Below are positions 18,204-27,939 of a DNA stretch of 64,000 nucleotides, piece after piece. Under the pieces are notes generated by a model. That model had not been told where the DNA came from and did not search any database. It saw only the letters and a program-made list of their open reading frames with translations. Source of the DNA: an uncultured Bacteroidia bacterium (lineage in GTDB: Bacteria > Bacteroidota > Bacteroidia > Bacteroidales > UBA932). Made by a program: the position numbers and the translations under genes. The stretch lies in assembly GCA_902789395.1 (NCBI GenBank), contig CADANY010000005.1, positions 62,001-126,000 of the forward strand, written 5' to 3'. Numbering within the stretch: position 1 is the first letter of the stretch; each line of letters begins with the position of its first letter.

Positions 18204-19385
18204 ATGCTGCTCGTTGTTTTAGGCCTGTTTTATCTCCTTGCTCCCGCAGGTGTCCTCTGGCTCTGCAGGAAGTATAAATGGGCCAAGTCCATCGGACCGA
18301 TCCTTCTGCTATACTTTATCGGTGCCATTCTCGCCAATCTCGGCGTCTTCCCGAAATCAGGGACCGAGTCGGCGGATGAACTGCTCCAGATGCAGAATCT
18401 CTTCACGAACGTGATGATCCCGCTGGCAATCCCGATGATGCTTTTCTCCTTCACTTACCGGAAAAGTGAGACCCGGGACCAGCTGATTGCCATGATCACC
18501 GGCCTTCTCGCCGTCGTCATCGCAGTCATCGCCGGATATCCGATTTTCTCTCCCCATATTCCCGATGCGCCCCGCGTGGCCGGTATGTATACGGCCTGCC
18601 TGACAGGCGGGACGGTCAATATGGCCTCCGTCTCGAAGAGTCTCGGTTCTCCGGACAGCCAGTTTGTCCTGCTGAACACCTACGATATGATCGTCTCGTT
18701 CATCTATCTGATGTTTATCATGGCGGCGGGGATCAAACTGGCCCGCAAGTTCCTTCCCGTCAAGACTTTGGACGCCGTTGCAAACGACGATTCCGCCATC
18801 CGGGCCGAGTTGGAGAAAGCCGAGGAGAACCCTTATAAGGGCTTGTTCACCAAGCCCGGCATGCGGGATGCCATGTGGCTGCTGGCCGCTACCCTTGTCG
18901 TTGTCGGGCTCTCAGCCGGCCTGGCCTTCGCCATGACTAAGATTCTGCCGGGCTCGTTCATGATGTACTTCATCCTGTGGATCACGACGCTGAGTATTGC
19001 AGCATCCTTCATCAAACCGATCCATGACCTCAAATACGGATACGACATCGGCATGTATTTCATATACGTGTTCAGCATCGTCGTCGCTTCCATGGCCAAT
19101 GTGCGTAACATGGATTTCAGCGGAGCACTTTGGATCCTTGGTTTCCTGGCTTTCATGGAAATTGTCTCCCTGACCCTGCAATTGCTCACAGCCAAATTAT
19201 TCAAAGTGGATGCGGATACCGCCGTCATCGCTTCCGTCACCTATATCAATTCCCCGCCCTTCGTCCCGATGATTGCCGCTTCGATGCGTAACAGCCGCGT
19301 CCTGATGCCCGGCCTTTCCATCGGAGTCATCGGATACGCCGTCGGCAACTACCTCGGCGTCCTCATTTGCCAACTCTTATCTTAA
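18204..19385 (+). CDS. DUF819 family integral membrane protein
   Basis: This 393-residue inner-membrane protein has about ten hydrophobic helices. The conserved TACLTGGTVNMASVSKSLG segment and the C-terminal inverted-repeat-like half (FVPMIAASMRNSRVLMPGL) fit DUF819, a family thought to be secondary transporters. It lies 20 bp after the PatB-type gene, suggesting uptake or export of a metabolite linked to that enzyme. Substrate unknown. Confidence 0.85.
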   Translation: MLLVVLGLFYLLAPAGVLWLCRKYKWAKSIGPILLLYFIGAILANLGVFPKSGTESADELLQMQNLFTNVMIPLAIPMMLFSFTYRKSETRDQLIAMITGLLAVVIAVIAGYPIFSPHIPDAPRVAGMYTACLTGGTVNMASVSKSLGSPDSQFVLLNTYDMIVSFIYLMFIMAAGIKLARKFLPVKTLDAVANDDSAIRAELEKAEENPYKGLFTKPGMRDAMWLLAATLVVVGLSAGLAFAMTKILPGSFMMYFILWITTLSIAASFIKPIHDLKYGYDIGMYFIYVFSIVVASMANVRNMDFSGALWILGFLAFMEIVSLTLQLLTAKLFKVDADTAVIASVTYINSPPFVPMIAASMRNSRVLMPGLSIGVIGYAVGNYLGVLICQLLS

Positions 19386-19396
19386 TTAATCGTATC

Positions 19397-20815
19397 ATGA
19401 ATAAAAGCATATTTTCCCTTATCCTTGCAGCGGCCATGTCAACGCTGACCCTGCAGGCCCAGGAAGTCGCCAAGACCGGTCTCAATTTCGGTCCCCTCCC
19501 CGCCATCGGATACAGCTCCGACCTCGGCTGGCACTACGGAGCTCTGTCCGACATCTTTTGGTACGGTGACGGCAGCAAGTATCCCGACTATGTCTGGAAA
19601 GCGAACGTCGAAGTCTCCCAGTATTCCAAGGGCAATACCGTCCTCCACAGCTTCTTCGACTCCAAGTACCTGATTCCGGGACTCCGCGTTTCCGCCGCTA
19701 TTTCCTATTTCGGGAACAAAACCTATAATTTCTACGGTTTCAACGGAGCCTCTTCCACATACATTCCCGAACTCGACAAGATTACGGAGGATGGCCTCGG
19801 ATGGTTCCTGATGCGCCGTGACATCTTCCGGGTCATGACCTGCCTCCAAGGCAACTTCGGGGACAGCAAATGGGGCTGGGCGACCGGTCTTTCCTACTGG
19901 GACATCACGACCGGCGGCGCCGAGAACAAAGGCTTGATCAACGGGGCGACCTCCCTGTTCGAGCAGTATATCCGGAACAACATTATTCCGGAAGGTGAAA
20001 TGTACGGAGGACGCCACCTCGAGCTCAAGGCTGGTGTCGTATTTGACTCCCGGGACCATGAGAACAACCCGACCCGGGGCGCCAACCTGGAGGTCTATAT
20101 GTTCGGTTCCCCGGATATCCTCCCGCAGAATAACTGGCGCGAGAAGTACAACGAAGTATACAACAATGCGGCCAAGACCCATTATCTCAAGCTTGCCGTC
20201 CACTTCAAACAGTTCTTCCCCCTTGTCCAGGACCGTCTTACGCTCGGCTATCATCTCGCCTACCAGGGCCTCATCGCCGGAAAAGCTCCGTTCTATATGC
20301 TCCAGAGTATCCAGTCCCTCAACATGAAGCAGATCAACACCGAAGGACTCGGATCGACCTGCACGGTACGGGGTACGACATCGAACCGTCTGATGGGCAA
20401 TGGCTATGCCTGGGGTAACTTCGAACTCCGCTACAGCTTCGCCAGATTCCGCTGGATCGGACAGAACTGGACCCTCGCTACCAATCCGTTCTTCGACGCC
20501 GGCATGGTCGTCCAGCCCTACCGTATCGAGAAGATGGAACTGGCCGGAACAAACGCGACGAACAAACGGATCTATCTCTATTCAGACGGCTCTTGCAACA
20601 TCAACGAACCGGAAGACGGCGTTGCCAAGGCGACCGAACTGAGCCTGGCAGAACTGATCTATAGCGGTAACAAGGAAAAAGTCCACATGGGAGCCGGCAT
20701 CGGCCTTCATGTCATCATGAACCAGAACTTCAACATCAATTTCGAGTTTGCCAAGTGCCTGGACCCCAACGATGGAAATATCGGAATCAACATTGGTTTG
20801 AATTATATTTTCTAA
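19397..20815 (+). CDS. Omp85/BamA-like outer-membrane beta-barrel protein
   Basis: A 472-residue protein with signal peptide ending near LTLQAQ and a barrel of alternating strands ending in aromatic NYIF, a typical BAM beta-signal. Sequence such as VVFDSRDHENNPTRGANLEV and FFDAGMVVQPY resembles the C-terminal surface-antigen domain of BamA/TamA proteins. No POTRA repeats are evident, so it is a short POTRA-less member. ATG 19397 was chosen over an ORF start inside the preceding gene. It is followed 1 bp later by pdxJ. Confidence 0.75.
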   Translation: MNKSIFSLILAAAMSTLTLQAQEVAKTGLNFGPLPAIGYSSDLGWHYGALSDIFWYGDGSKYPDYVWKANVEVSQYSKGNTVLHSFFDSKYLIPGLRVSAAISYFGNKTYNFYGFNGASSTYIPELDKITEDGLGWFLMRRDIFRVMTCLQGNFGDSKWGWATGLSYWDITTGGAENKGLINGATSLFEQYIRNNIIPEGEMYGGRHLELKAGVVFDSRDHENNPTRGANLEVYMFGSPDILPQNNWREKYNEVYNNAAKTHYLKLAVHFKQFFPLVQDRLTLGYHLAYQGLIAGKAPFYMLQSIQSLNMKQINTEGLGSTCTVRGTTSNRLMGNGYAWGNFELRYSFARFRWIGQNWTLATNPFFDAGMVVQPYRIEKMELAGTNATNKRIYLYSDGSCNINEPEDGVAKATELSLAELIYSGNKEKVHMGAGIGLHVIMNQNFNINFEFAKCLDPNDGNIGINIGLNYIF

Positions 20816-20816
20816 C

Positions 20817-21536
20817 ATGACCCGGCTCAGTGTCAATATCAACAAAATCGCTACGATCCGGAATGCCCGCGGCGGCAACCTGCCGGACGTAGCCAAGGCC
20901 GCCGTTGCGTGCGAACGTTTCGGCGCGGAAGGGATTACGGTCCATCCGAGACCGGACGAACGGCATATCCGTTACGCGGACGTCCGGGAGATTCGTCCCC
21001 TCGTGAAAACCGAATTCAACATCGAAGGGAATCCGATCCCTTCCTTCGTGGACCTCGTGCTGGAAGTCCTTCCCGACCAGGTTACCCTCGTTCCGGACGC
21101 CCATGATGCCATCACTTCGAACGCAGGGTGGGACACGCTGAAAAACAGAGAATTCCTCACTGACATCTGCGCCCGTTTCAAGAAGGCAGGGATCCGGACT
21201 TCGATCTTTATCGATCCCGATCCGGACATGGCGGAAGGGGCTGCCCGCTGCGGTGCAGACCGGGTCGAGCTATATACGGCTGACTATGCGGCCGAGTTTC
21301 CGCTGGATCCTGAAATCGCCGTCGCCCGCTATCTCGAAACGGCCAAGGCGGCCCGTACAGCCGGTCTCGGACTCAACGCCGGTCACGACCTGAATCTGGA
21401 CAATCTCGCCTTTTTCATCAAAACCATTCCCTGGACCGATGAGGTATCGATCGGACATGCCCTGATCAGTGACGCCCTTTATATGGGCCTTGAGAAAACT
21501 ATTCAGGCTTATCTTGGCGAAATCAGGAAAAAATGA
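20817..21536 (+). CDS. pdxJ: Pyridoxine 5'-phosphate synthase
   Basis: Condenses 1-deoxyxylulose 5-phosphate with 3-amino-2-oxopropyl phosphate in vitamin B6 synthesis. The 239-residue protein has the hallmark RLSVNINKIATIRNARG start, TVHPRPDERHI, DQVTLVPD, and GLNAGHDLNLDNL near the end. It starts 1 bp after the stop of the Omp85-like gene. A PLP enzyme (PatB type) lies upstream in the same direction, though a functional link is only suggestive. Confidence 0.97.
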   Translation: MTRLSVNINKIATIRNARGGNLPDVAKAAVACERFGAEGITVHPRPDERHIRYADVREIRPLVKTEFNIEGNPIPSFVDLVLEVLPDQVTLVPDAHDAITSNAGWDTLKNREFLTDICARFKKAGIRTSIFIDPDPDMAEGAARCGADRVELYTADYAAEFPLDPEIAVARYLETAKAARTAGLGLNAGHDLNLDNLAFFIKTIPWTDEVSIGHALISDALYMGLEKTIQAYLGEIRKK

Positions 21537-21537
21537 G

Positions 21538-21545
21538 TATCTTTG
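21538..21545 (+). promoter_or_regulatory. -7 box of the OmpH/Skp-like gene
   Basis: TATCTTTG begins just after the pdxJ stop and 42 bp before ATG 21587; a TTG at 21514-21516 is a possible -33 box with a 21-bp spacer. It suggests a separate transcript from here. Confidence 0.55.
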
Positions 21546-21586
21546 TCAATTATCCGCAAAAAGAAACCAAAATTATTGATTTATAA

Positions 21587-22201
21587 ATGAAAAAGTCACT
21601 TTTCTTCGGCATCGTCGCCAGCATGGCGCTTGCCCTTACCCTCTCCAGCTGCACCAATAATGCAAACACGGCTGCTCCTGCCGAATCCGAGACCGAAACC
21701 AAGGCTGCTCCCGGCACGATTGTCTATTTCAACATTGACAAAGTCATGTCCAGCTATGACATGGCCAACGAGCTCCGCAGCGTCGTAGAGACGAAGGTGA
21801 ACGGCATCCAGGCCGAAATCGACCGCAGAGGCAAGAAACTTGAGAAGGATGTCACCGATTTCCAGCAGAAGATCGATAAGGGTCTGCTGACCCGTTCCGT
21901 AGCCGAGGCGCAGGGCCAGAAGCTCCAGCAGCAGCAGAACTCCTACCAGCAGTATGCCATGCAGAAGAACCAGGAGATCCAGGAAGAGCAGCAGGTAATG
22001 CTCAACCAGATCGCCGACGCAATCAACCAGTACATCCTCAAGTACAATGAGGAAAAGAAGTTCGCGATGATCCTGACGACCTCCGGCGAAGTCCTTCCCG
22101 CTCCGATCGTTACCGGCGACCCGAGCCTCGACATCACGGAAGAATTGATCCAGGGTCTGAACGACGAATATATCAAAACCAAGAGCGCCGAGAAGAAGTA
22201 A
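21587..22201 (+). CDS. OmpH/Skp-like periplasmic chaperone lipoprotein
   Basis: A 204-residue protein with lipobox TLSSCT followed by an acidic Thr/Ala/Glu linker, then a long coiled-coil segment (EIDRRGKKLEKDVTDFQQKI through QKNQEIQEEQQVML) and a small strand-forming C-terminus, the layout of the Skp/OmpH family that binds unfolded outer-membrane proteins. Unlike soluble Skp it is lipid-anchored, which is common in Bacteroidota. A separate promoter lies upstream; the glycosyltransferase gene follows after 3 bp. Confidence 0.85.
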   Translation: MKKSLFFGIVASMALALTLSSCTNNANTAAPAESETETKAAPGTIVYFNIDKVMSSYDMANELRSVVETKVNGIQAEIDRRGKKLEKDVTDFQQKIDKGLLTRSVAEAQGQKLQQQQNSYQQYAMQKNQEIQEEQQVMLNQIADAINQYILKYNEEKKFAMILTTSGEVLPAPIVTGDPSLDITEELIQGLNDEYIKTKSAEKK

Positions 22202-22204
22202 TTG

Positions 22205-23320
22205 ATGCGGATCGCACTGCTGTCCAGTTTTTACCCGCTCAGGGGCGGTATCGCCCAGTTCAATGCCAGCATGTTGCAGGAACTGGGCAAGGAGCACACG
22301 GTCAAGGCCTTTAACTTCAAAAGGCAGTACCCCAAGTTCCTGTTTCCGGGCAAAACACAGTATGTGACCCCTGACGATGAGGCCGTACCCGTAGAGAGCC
22401 TGTCTCTGCTGGATACGGCCAATCCGTTTACTTATGGGAAGACCGCCCGGGCAATCCGGGCCTGGAAACCGGACCTCCTGGTCATGAAATACTGGATGTC
22501 CTGGTTCGCCCCGTCCTTGGGATATGTCGCCCGCCACTGCGGCTGCAAGGTCGTACCGGTCCTCGACAACGTCATTCCCCACGAGCCCCACTTCTTCGAC
22601 AAACCCCTGACGAAGTATTTTTTAGGCGGCTGCAACGGTTTCGTCACCATGTCGGACAGCGTAACGGCCGATCTGCTCTCCCTCCGGGAAGATGCACGGT
22701 ATGTCCTCCTCCCCCACCCGCTCTATTCCCATTTCGGAGAGAAACTTCCCCGTGAAGAGGCGGAACGCCGGCTGGGACTCCTCCCCGGGAAAAAGAACCT
22801 CCTTTTCTTCGGACTGATCCGTTCCTACAAAGGACTGGATATCCTGCTCGAAGCTTTCAAGGGCCTTGGGGAAGACTATCAGCTGATTATCGCCGGCGAG
22901 CCGTATGGATCCTTTGACAAGTACCAGACGATTATCGACGGGATTCCCGGAAAAGACCGGATCAAAGTTTTCCCCGTCTATATCCGGGACTCGGAAGTCA
23001 AGACCTATTTTTCCGCCGCCGATGTGACCGTTCTCCCATACAGGAGTGCCACCCAAAGCGGTATCAGTTCCATTTCCTACCATTTTGAAGTGCCGATGAT
23101 CGTTACCGACGTCGGGGGCCTGAAAAGTACGATCGGAGACCGCGGCACGGGAATTGTCGCTTCCAAGGCTGAGCCGGAAGCGATCCGGCAGGAAATACAA
23201 CGATATTTCAGCGACCCGTCTGTTCCGGCAGGCTGTATCGAGGCGATCCGGAAAGAAAAAGAACGTCTCTCATGGACCCGGTTCTGTTCCGAACTGACCG
23301 CTTTCGCCCAAACCCTTTAA
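22205..23320 (+). CDS. Glycosyltransferase family 4-like
   Basis: A 371-residue GT-B fold enzyme. The N-terminal Rossmann half starts RIALLSSFYPLRGGIAQF with a Gly-rich nucleotide loop; the C-terminal half contains LLFFGLIRSYKGLDILLEAF and the sugar-nucleotide-binding motif near LPYRSATQSGI. ATG 22205 is preferred to the TTG three bases upstream. It is probably involved in envelope polysaccharide or lipid glycosylation; the acceptor is unknown. Confidence 0.88.
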   Translation: MRIALLSSFYPLRGGIAQFNASMLQELGKEHTVKAFNFKRQYPKFLFPGKTQYVTPDDEAVPVESLSLLDTANPFTYGKTARAIRAWKPDLLVMKYWMSWFAPSLGYVARHCGCKVVPVLDNVIPHEPHFFDKPLTKYFLGGCNGFVTMSDSVTADLLSLREDARYVLLPHPLYSHFGEKLPREEAERRLGLLPGKKNLLFFGLIRSYKGLDILLEAFKGLGEDYQLIIAGEPYGSFDKYQTIIDGIPGKDRIKVFPVYIRDSEVKTYFSAADVTVLPYRSATQSGISSISYHFEVPMIVTDVGGLKSTIGDRGTGIVASKAEPEAIRQEIQRYFSDPSVPAGCIEAIRKEKERLSWTRFCSELTAFAQTL

Positions 23321-23327
23321 AACAACG

Positions 23328-25007
23328 ATGACCATGAATACGAGAATAGCGACCATCCTTCTGGCAATCTCATGCTTGCTGGCGGTTTCTCCCTCTCCGG
23401 CATACGGACAGGACACATACGTTCCTACGCCCGTAACCGTATCCAAGGAGAAAGTCAATTTCAACGGGAAAGTATTCTATTCGCACGTCGTACTGGAGAG
23501 ACAGACCCTCTACTCGATCAGCAAGGCTTATCAGGTCTCCCAGGAAGAAATCTATGCCGCTAATCCGACCCTGCATGAGACGGGACTCCAGAAGAATTCG
23601 ATTATCCTGATTCCCGTCAAGGGTGAGAACCGGACGGAAACGGTTCCCGTGTCCGAGCATCCTTCCCAAGCGACAAATACAACGGCCACGGCGCCGGAAA
23701 CCCCTTCCCACCAGACCCCGGATTACATCGAACATACCGTTAAATGGTACGAAGGGATTGACGACATCGCCCGCAAGTACGGGGTCACCGTGGACGATAT
23801 CATGACTTTCAACGGCCTGTCTTCCAGAAAACTCGCCAGAAAGCAGGTGCTTCGGATCCCGCTCTGTTCCGGCACGGCATCCAAGAAGCAGGAGGAGCCT
23901 GCTACCCAGACGCCGGCAGAAGTCATCAAAGAAGTGATCGAAGACATTACGACCCCTTCCGAGCCCGTTGCCGAGGATCTTACGTATGAGCAAAAAAGCA
24001 TCGTAGATGCCAGCCTCCTGCTTCCGCTCAATGCTTCCGGACGTCCGAGCGACATCAACATGGACTTTTACGCCGGGGTTCTCCTGGCCATCCGGGACCT
24101 TGAGAAAGAGGGCATCGGAACCCGGCTGAACGTCTATGACGTTGCCAACGGTGTCATTCCTTCCCAGGAAACGCTTTCCACAAGCGACTTTGTGCTGGGG
24201 CCTGTTTCTTCCAAGGATCTTTCGCTGGTCCTCGACCGGACCGGAGGACGCGTATCCGTTATCTCTCCGCTCGACCAGAAGGCGGCCTCCCTGATCGAAT
24301 CGCACCCGAATCTGATCCAGGCGCCCAGCCCTTCCGAAAGGCAGTTCGAAGCGCTTGCAGACTGGATTGCCGAGACACGGGAGCCTGGGGACAAGATTGT
24401 CATCCTGTCAGAGAAGAATGTCACGAATGCCGCCGGCAATTCCCTGCTCGCCAAGGTCCAGGCCAAATCGCTCGGCGCCACCCTTCTCAGCTATTCGCTC
24501 AGTGAAGGGACCAGCATTCCTTCCCGTCTGTCCGGCATGCTCTCTAAAAACGGAACCAACCGGATCGTCGTCGCCTCTGACCGGCAGTCTTTCATGAATG
24601 ATGTAACGAGAAATATCGGCATACTTGTCGGAAAGGGCTATGATATCGCCCTTTATGCTCCTTCGAAAGTCCGTACTTTCGATATTGACAATGCCAGCTA
24701 CCATCAGGCCCAGCTGCACATCTGCTCATCGTATTTTGTCGATTACTCAGATAAAAAGGTCAAGGATTTCCTTCTCTCCTACCGCGCTCTCTACAATACG
24801 GAGCCGTCCCAGTTCGCTTTCCAGGGATATGATACGGCAAAGTATTTCATTACGCTCGTATCGAAATACGGAAGGAACTGGAGACATAAGCTCGGGGAGA
24901 CCGAAGGAAAAGGCCTGCATACGGACTTTGATTTCAACGGTCAGACCAACAAAGCGGTCCGGCGTATCGTCTACCGGAAAGATTTTACGACAGGCTTGGA
25001 AAAGTAA
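23328..25007 (+). CDS. Exported protein with two LysM domains and an ABC-substrate-binding-like domain
   Basis: The 559-residue protein has a signal peptide ending near SPAYGQ. Two LysM peptidoglycan-binding motifs follow at about residues 45-95 (LERQTLYSISKAYQVSQEEIYAANP) and 136-182 (YEGIDDIARKYGVTVDDIM), then a Pro/Thr/Glu linker and a roughly 330-residue type I periplasmic-binding-like domain (LLLPLNASGRPSDIN, DFVLGPVSSKDLS, FQGYDTAKYF). This is a common Bacteroidota architecture, presumably tethering a sensor or scaffold to the cell wall. ATG 23334 is an alternative start. Confidence 0.82.
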   Translation: MTMNTRIATILLAISCLLAVSPSPAYGQDTYVPTPVTVSKEKVNFNGKVFYSHVVLERQTLYSISKAYQVSQEEIYAANPTLHETGLQKNSIILIPVKGENRTETVPVSEHPSQATNTTATAPETPSHQTPDYIEHTVKWYEGIDDIARKYGVTVDDIMTFNGLSSRKLARKQVLRIPLCSGTASKKQEEPATQTPAEVIKEVIEDITTPSEPVAEDLTYEQKSIVDASLLLPLNASGRPSDINMDFYAGVLLAIRDLEKEGIGTRLNVYDVANGVIPSQETLSTSDFVLGPVSSKDLSLVLDRTGGRVSVISPLDQKAASLIESHPNLIQAPSPSERQFEALADWIAETREPGDKIVILSEKNVTNAAGNSLLAKVQAKSLGATLLSYSLSEGTSIPSRLSGMLSKNGTNRIVVASDRQSFMNDVTRNIGILVGKGYDIALYAPSKVRTFDIDNASYHQAQLHICSSYFVDYSDKKVKDFLLSYRALYNTEPSQFAFQGYDTAKYFITLVSKYGRNWRHKLGETEGKGLHTDFDFNGQTNKAVRRIVYRKDFTTGLEK

Positions 25008-25010
25008 CGC

Positions 25011-26660
25011 TTAGGACAGAAGCGTCCTTGCATTCTCGATGGCGGCTTCCGTGATGCGGGAGCCGCTTAGCATTCTGGCGACTTCCATCAAGCGTCCCTC
25101 AGCATCCAGCTGGCGGATCGAGGTCACGGAATCTTCTTTGGTAACCAGATAATGGGCCTCGCCTTTTGCCGCGACCTGAGGGAGGTGCGTAATCGCAAAG
25201 ACCTGCATATCCTTCCCCATTTCGCAAATCATGGAGCCCATTTTATCTGCCGCGCTCCCGGATACTCCCGTATCGATCTCATCGAAAACAAGGGTCGGCA
25301 TTTCAGCAAAACGGGCCATCATCGCCTTCAGGCTCAGCATAATACGTGACATCTCACCGCCGGAAGCACACTTCGCAACATCAACCGGATTCTTTCCGGA
25401 AGCAGAGAAAAGGAAGGAAATCCGGTCCCGTCCGGCTGCTCCAGGATCCGATTCGCCGATCTGGACCTCGAAAACGGACTGCTCCAGTTCGAGGAAGTGA
25501 AGGGAGGACTCGATTGCGGCAGAAAACGCCGGTGCTGCCTTCAGCCGCCCGGCATGGAGCCGGTCGGACAGATTGTCATAGGACTTCGTGACGGCCTTGA
25601 TTTCATTCTCGACCGCCGCGATTCTGGCATCCAGTTCGGAATTGTCAAAAAGAAGTTCAGACAAGGCATCCCGCCGCTCGATCAAGGCTTCGATGGTATC
25701 GGTATGATGCCGTTTCATGAGCCCGTAAAGGAGCGACAACCGCTCTTCAACTGCCTGAAGACGCTCTTCCGATACATCCGTACGGGCATTCAGCTGCGTG
25801 ATTTCCGAAGCAATGTCATCCAATTCAAGACGGGCGGATTCGATCCGACCGGACAAGGGCTCCAAAGAGGGGATAAACCGGGCCAGGCGCGAAAGATGAC
25901 GCACCGATTCTTTCAGGGCGACATCGACGGGCACCAGTTGGTCATCATCCGGTGACAGAAGCTGCTCGACGGCCGTCAGTTCCTGTTTGATTTCTTCCGC
26001 ATGGGCAAGCTGGTCCTGCTCGGCCTCCAGTTCCTGCAGTTCACCGCTTCGGAGACGGGCTTCATCCAACTGGCGGAAAACAGCTTCATTGTAATCCTGT
26101 TCTTCAGCGGCCGTGCGCCTCTTCTCAACAAGCGATTCTTTTTCTTTCCGAAGGGAAGCGAGACGGGCCCATAAGGCTGCCGTTTCCGCCCGCAGCGACA
26201 TGCAGCCGGCGAAATGGTCCAGCATATCCATTTGGAATGCCTTGTCTGTCAGGAGGCGGGTCTGATGCTGGGAATGGATATCGATCAGACGCTGTGAGAG
26301 GTCCTGGAGAAGAGCGGCCGTAACCGGAGAATCATTCAGGAAGGCGCGGGAGCGGCCGGACGGAGCGATCGTCCGGCGAATGATCAGATGTCCCCCGTCC
26401 GGTTCGATATCATTTTCATTCAGAAATGATTGCAGAGAGGGCGTATCCTCCACATCGAACTCGGCCTCGACCACGCAGGAATCCCCATGCTCCCCGATCA
26501 GGGAGGCATCCGCCTTGGCGCCCATCACAAGGGAAAGCGCCCCCAAGAGAATCGATTTCCCGGCTCCGGTCTGTCCGGATATAATGATGAGACCCCCAGG
26601 AAAACGGATATCCAGGGAGTCTATCAAAACGTAATTCCCGACGTGAAGGGATGTGAGCAT
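25011..26660 (-). CDS. recN: DNA repair protein RecN
   Basis: An SMC-like ATPase of 549 residues acting in double-strand break repair. Walker A GQTGAGKSILLGAL lies near the N-terminus, a long coiled coil in the middle, and signature ASGGEMSRIMLSLK plus Walker B LVFDEIDTGVSGSAADKMG at the C-terminal half. It is the last gene of the trxB-bamD-rpoZ-recN run, starting 3 bp after rpoZ, and it meets the LysM gene tail to tail with 3 bp between the stops. Confidence 0.97.
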   Translation of the reverse strand: MLTSLHVGNYVLIDSLDIRFPGGLIIISGQTGAGKSILLGALSLVMGAKADASLIGEHGDSCVVEAEFDVEDTPSLQSFLNENDIEPDGGHLIIRRTIAPSGRSRAFLNDSPVTAALLQDLSQRLIDIHSQHQTRLLTDKAFQMDMLDHFAGCMSLRAETAALWARLASLRKEKESLVEKRRTAAEEQDYNEAVFRQLDEARLRSGELQELEAEQDQLAHAEEIKQELTAVEQLLSPDDDQLVPVDVALKESVRHLSRLARFIPSLEPLSGRIESARLELDDIASEITQLNARTDVSEERLQAVEERLSLLYGLMKRHHTDTIEALIERRDALSELLFDNSELDARIAAVENEIKAVTKSYDNLSDRLHAGRLKAAPAFSAAIESSLHFLELEQSVFEVQIGESDPGAAGRDRISFLFSASGKNPVDVAKCASGGEMSRIMLSLKAMMARFAEMPTLVFDEIDTGVSGSAADKMGSMICEMGKDMQVFAITHLPQVAAKGEAHYLVTKEDSVTSIRQLDAEGRLMEVARMLSGSRITEAAIENARTLLS

Positions 26661-26663
26661 CGC

Positions 26664-26987
26664 CTATTTCTTCTCTGACTGTGCCTTGCGGTAGAAGAGG
26701 TCCCCGTTCTCAAATTCGTAGATAGCGACCAGATCCGGCTTCGGCTGACGCTCGTAATACTTGGATATTTCGATCTGTTCCTTGTTTTCAAAGACTTCCT
26801 CCATCGTATCGCGTTCATTGCGGAAATCTTCGAGTTTCTTCATCAGTTCTTTTTTCTCGGCAGCGGCTATCTGGTTTGCCCTCTTGTAGAGAATGACGAC
26901 GGACTCATAGATATTTCCCGTCGGCTCTGCCAGATTCTTGATATCCCGGGTAATCGTGTTGTTCGGAATTATCTTCTTGTTTTCCAT
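26664..26987 (-). CDS. rpoZ: RNA polymerase omega subunit, Bacteroidota type
   Basis: A 107-residue protein starting MENKKIIPNNTITRDIKNL with EPTGNIYESVVILYKRANQI, which matches the Rpb6/omega-like fold used in Bacteroidota. It is located between bamD and recN, the usual neighbourhood in this phylum. It stabilises the RNA polymerase core. No coaBC gene lies between it and recN, where I would have expected one. Confidence 0.88.
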   Translation of the reverse strand: MENKKIIPNNTITRDIKNLAEPTGNIYESVVILYKRANQIAAAEKKELMKKLEDFRNERDTMEEVFENKEQIEISKYYERQPKPDLVAIYEFENGDLFYRKAQSEKK

Positions 26988-27014
26988 CTCAAAAATAATT
27001 AGTCTTCTTAATTA

Positions 27015-27935
27015 TTACCGGGCTTTTCCGGAAGAGGTTTCATTTTTTTTACTTTCCTGTTTCTCAAGTTCCTTCCGCTCCCGGGCGAAATCCTTCTCTT
27101 TGGCATCCAGTTCTTCTTCCGTACCGGTATATCGGCCAAGTGCACGCTGGGCACGCTTATACATGACATCCAGTTCCCGACGATATTTGGATTCCGGAAT
27201 CTCTCCGATAAAATTCAGATAATCGTCCACAAACGTCAGATAACGTTCTTTCTGCTTGGACTCATAGCTGAGACGGGCATAATTGTAGGACGACATGGCC
27301 GTGTAGTAAAGGATATCCTCGCGGTAGAGATTGTCCGCATCATCCTTAAGCACATTCTTGAAGGCCACGCGGGCTGCTTTGTAATCCTCCATCTTGTAGT
27401 AAAGGCGGGCATTCTCATACGCTTTCCGGTCGAGACGTTCATTGAGATCCGCAGACATCTTGTTGCAGATATCAATCTTCGACTCATCCGTTACCCCAGA
27501 CGCAAGATATTCGGCAATCGCCTGCAGGCAGGCATAGGTCGGCATCTGGTCAAGTTCATAGCGATAGGTCGACCGGTACAGGCAGTCGAGGCGGAGGAAA
27601 CGGGCATCATCGGCGAAGGGGCTCCTGGGGAACTGCTCGATGAACTTGGAGAAGTTGGTCTCCGCCGTATAGAAGTCCTTATAGCGATAATTGGAAAGCC
27701 CCCAGTAGTACTGGACGGTATCATCACGTTCCGTTCCGCTGGTCAGGACGGACATCGACTCGAAAAGCTGGGCAGCCTTTGCATACTTTTTCTGGTTGAA
27801 ATAATCGAAGGCAGCGGCAAACTTTGCGTCGACATCATTGCTGTTGAGCAGCGCCTCATATTCCGACTTGCATGATGCAATCGCAAGAAAGAGGGCCGCC
27901 GAGGCAAGGATCAATTTGGTATATTTCATTCTCAT
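27015..27935 (-). CDS. bamD: Outer-membrane assembly lipoprotein BamD
   Basis: A 306-residue TPR protein with lipobox AIASCK. TPR-like helices (KYAKAAQLFESM, YYWGLSNYRYKDFYTAETNFSKF) and the FPRSPFADDARF motif are typical of BamD/YfiO. It is an essential partner of BamA in outer-membrane protein insertion. A charged C-terminal tail rich in Lys/Glu follows residue 270. ATG 27929 (MKYTK) is an equally good start. It begins 4 bp after trxB. Confidence 0.93.
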   Translation of the reverse strand: MRMKYTKLILASAALFLAIASCKSEYEALLNSNDVDAKFAAAFDYFNQKKYAKAAQLFESMSVLTSGTERDDTVQYYWGLSNYRYKDFYTAETNFSKFIEQFPRSPFADDARFLRLDCLYRSTYRYELDQMPTYACLQAIAEYLASGVTDESKIDICNKMSADLNERLDRKAYENARLYYKMEDYKAARVAFKNVLKDDADNLYREDILYYTAMSSYNYARLSYESKQKERYLTFVDDYLNFIGEIPESKYRRELDVMYKRAQRALGRYTGTEEELDAKEKDFARERKELEKQESKKNETSSGKAR

Positions 27936-27939
27936 TCAG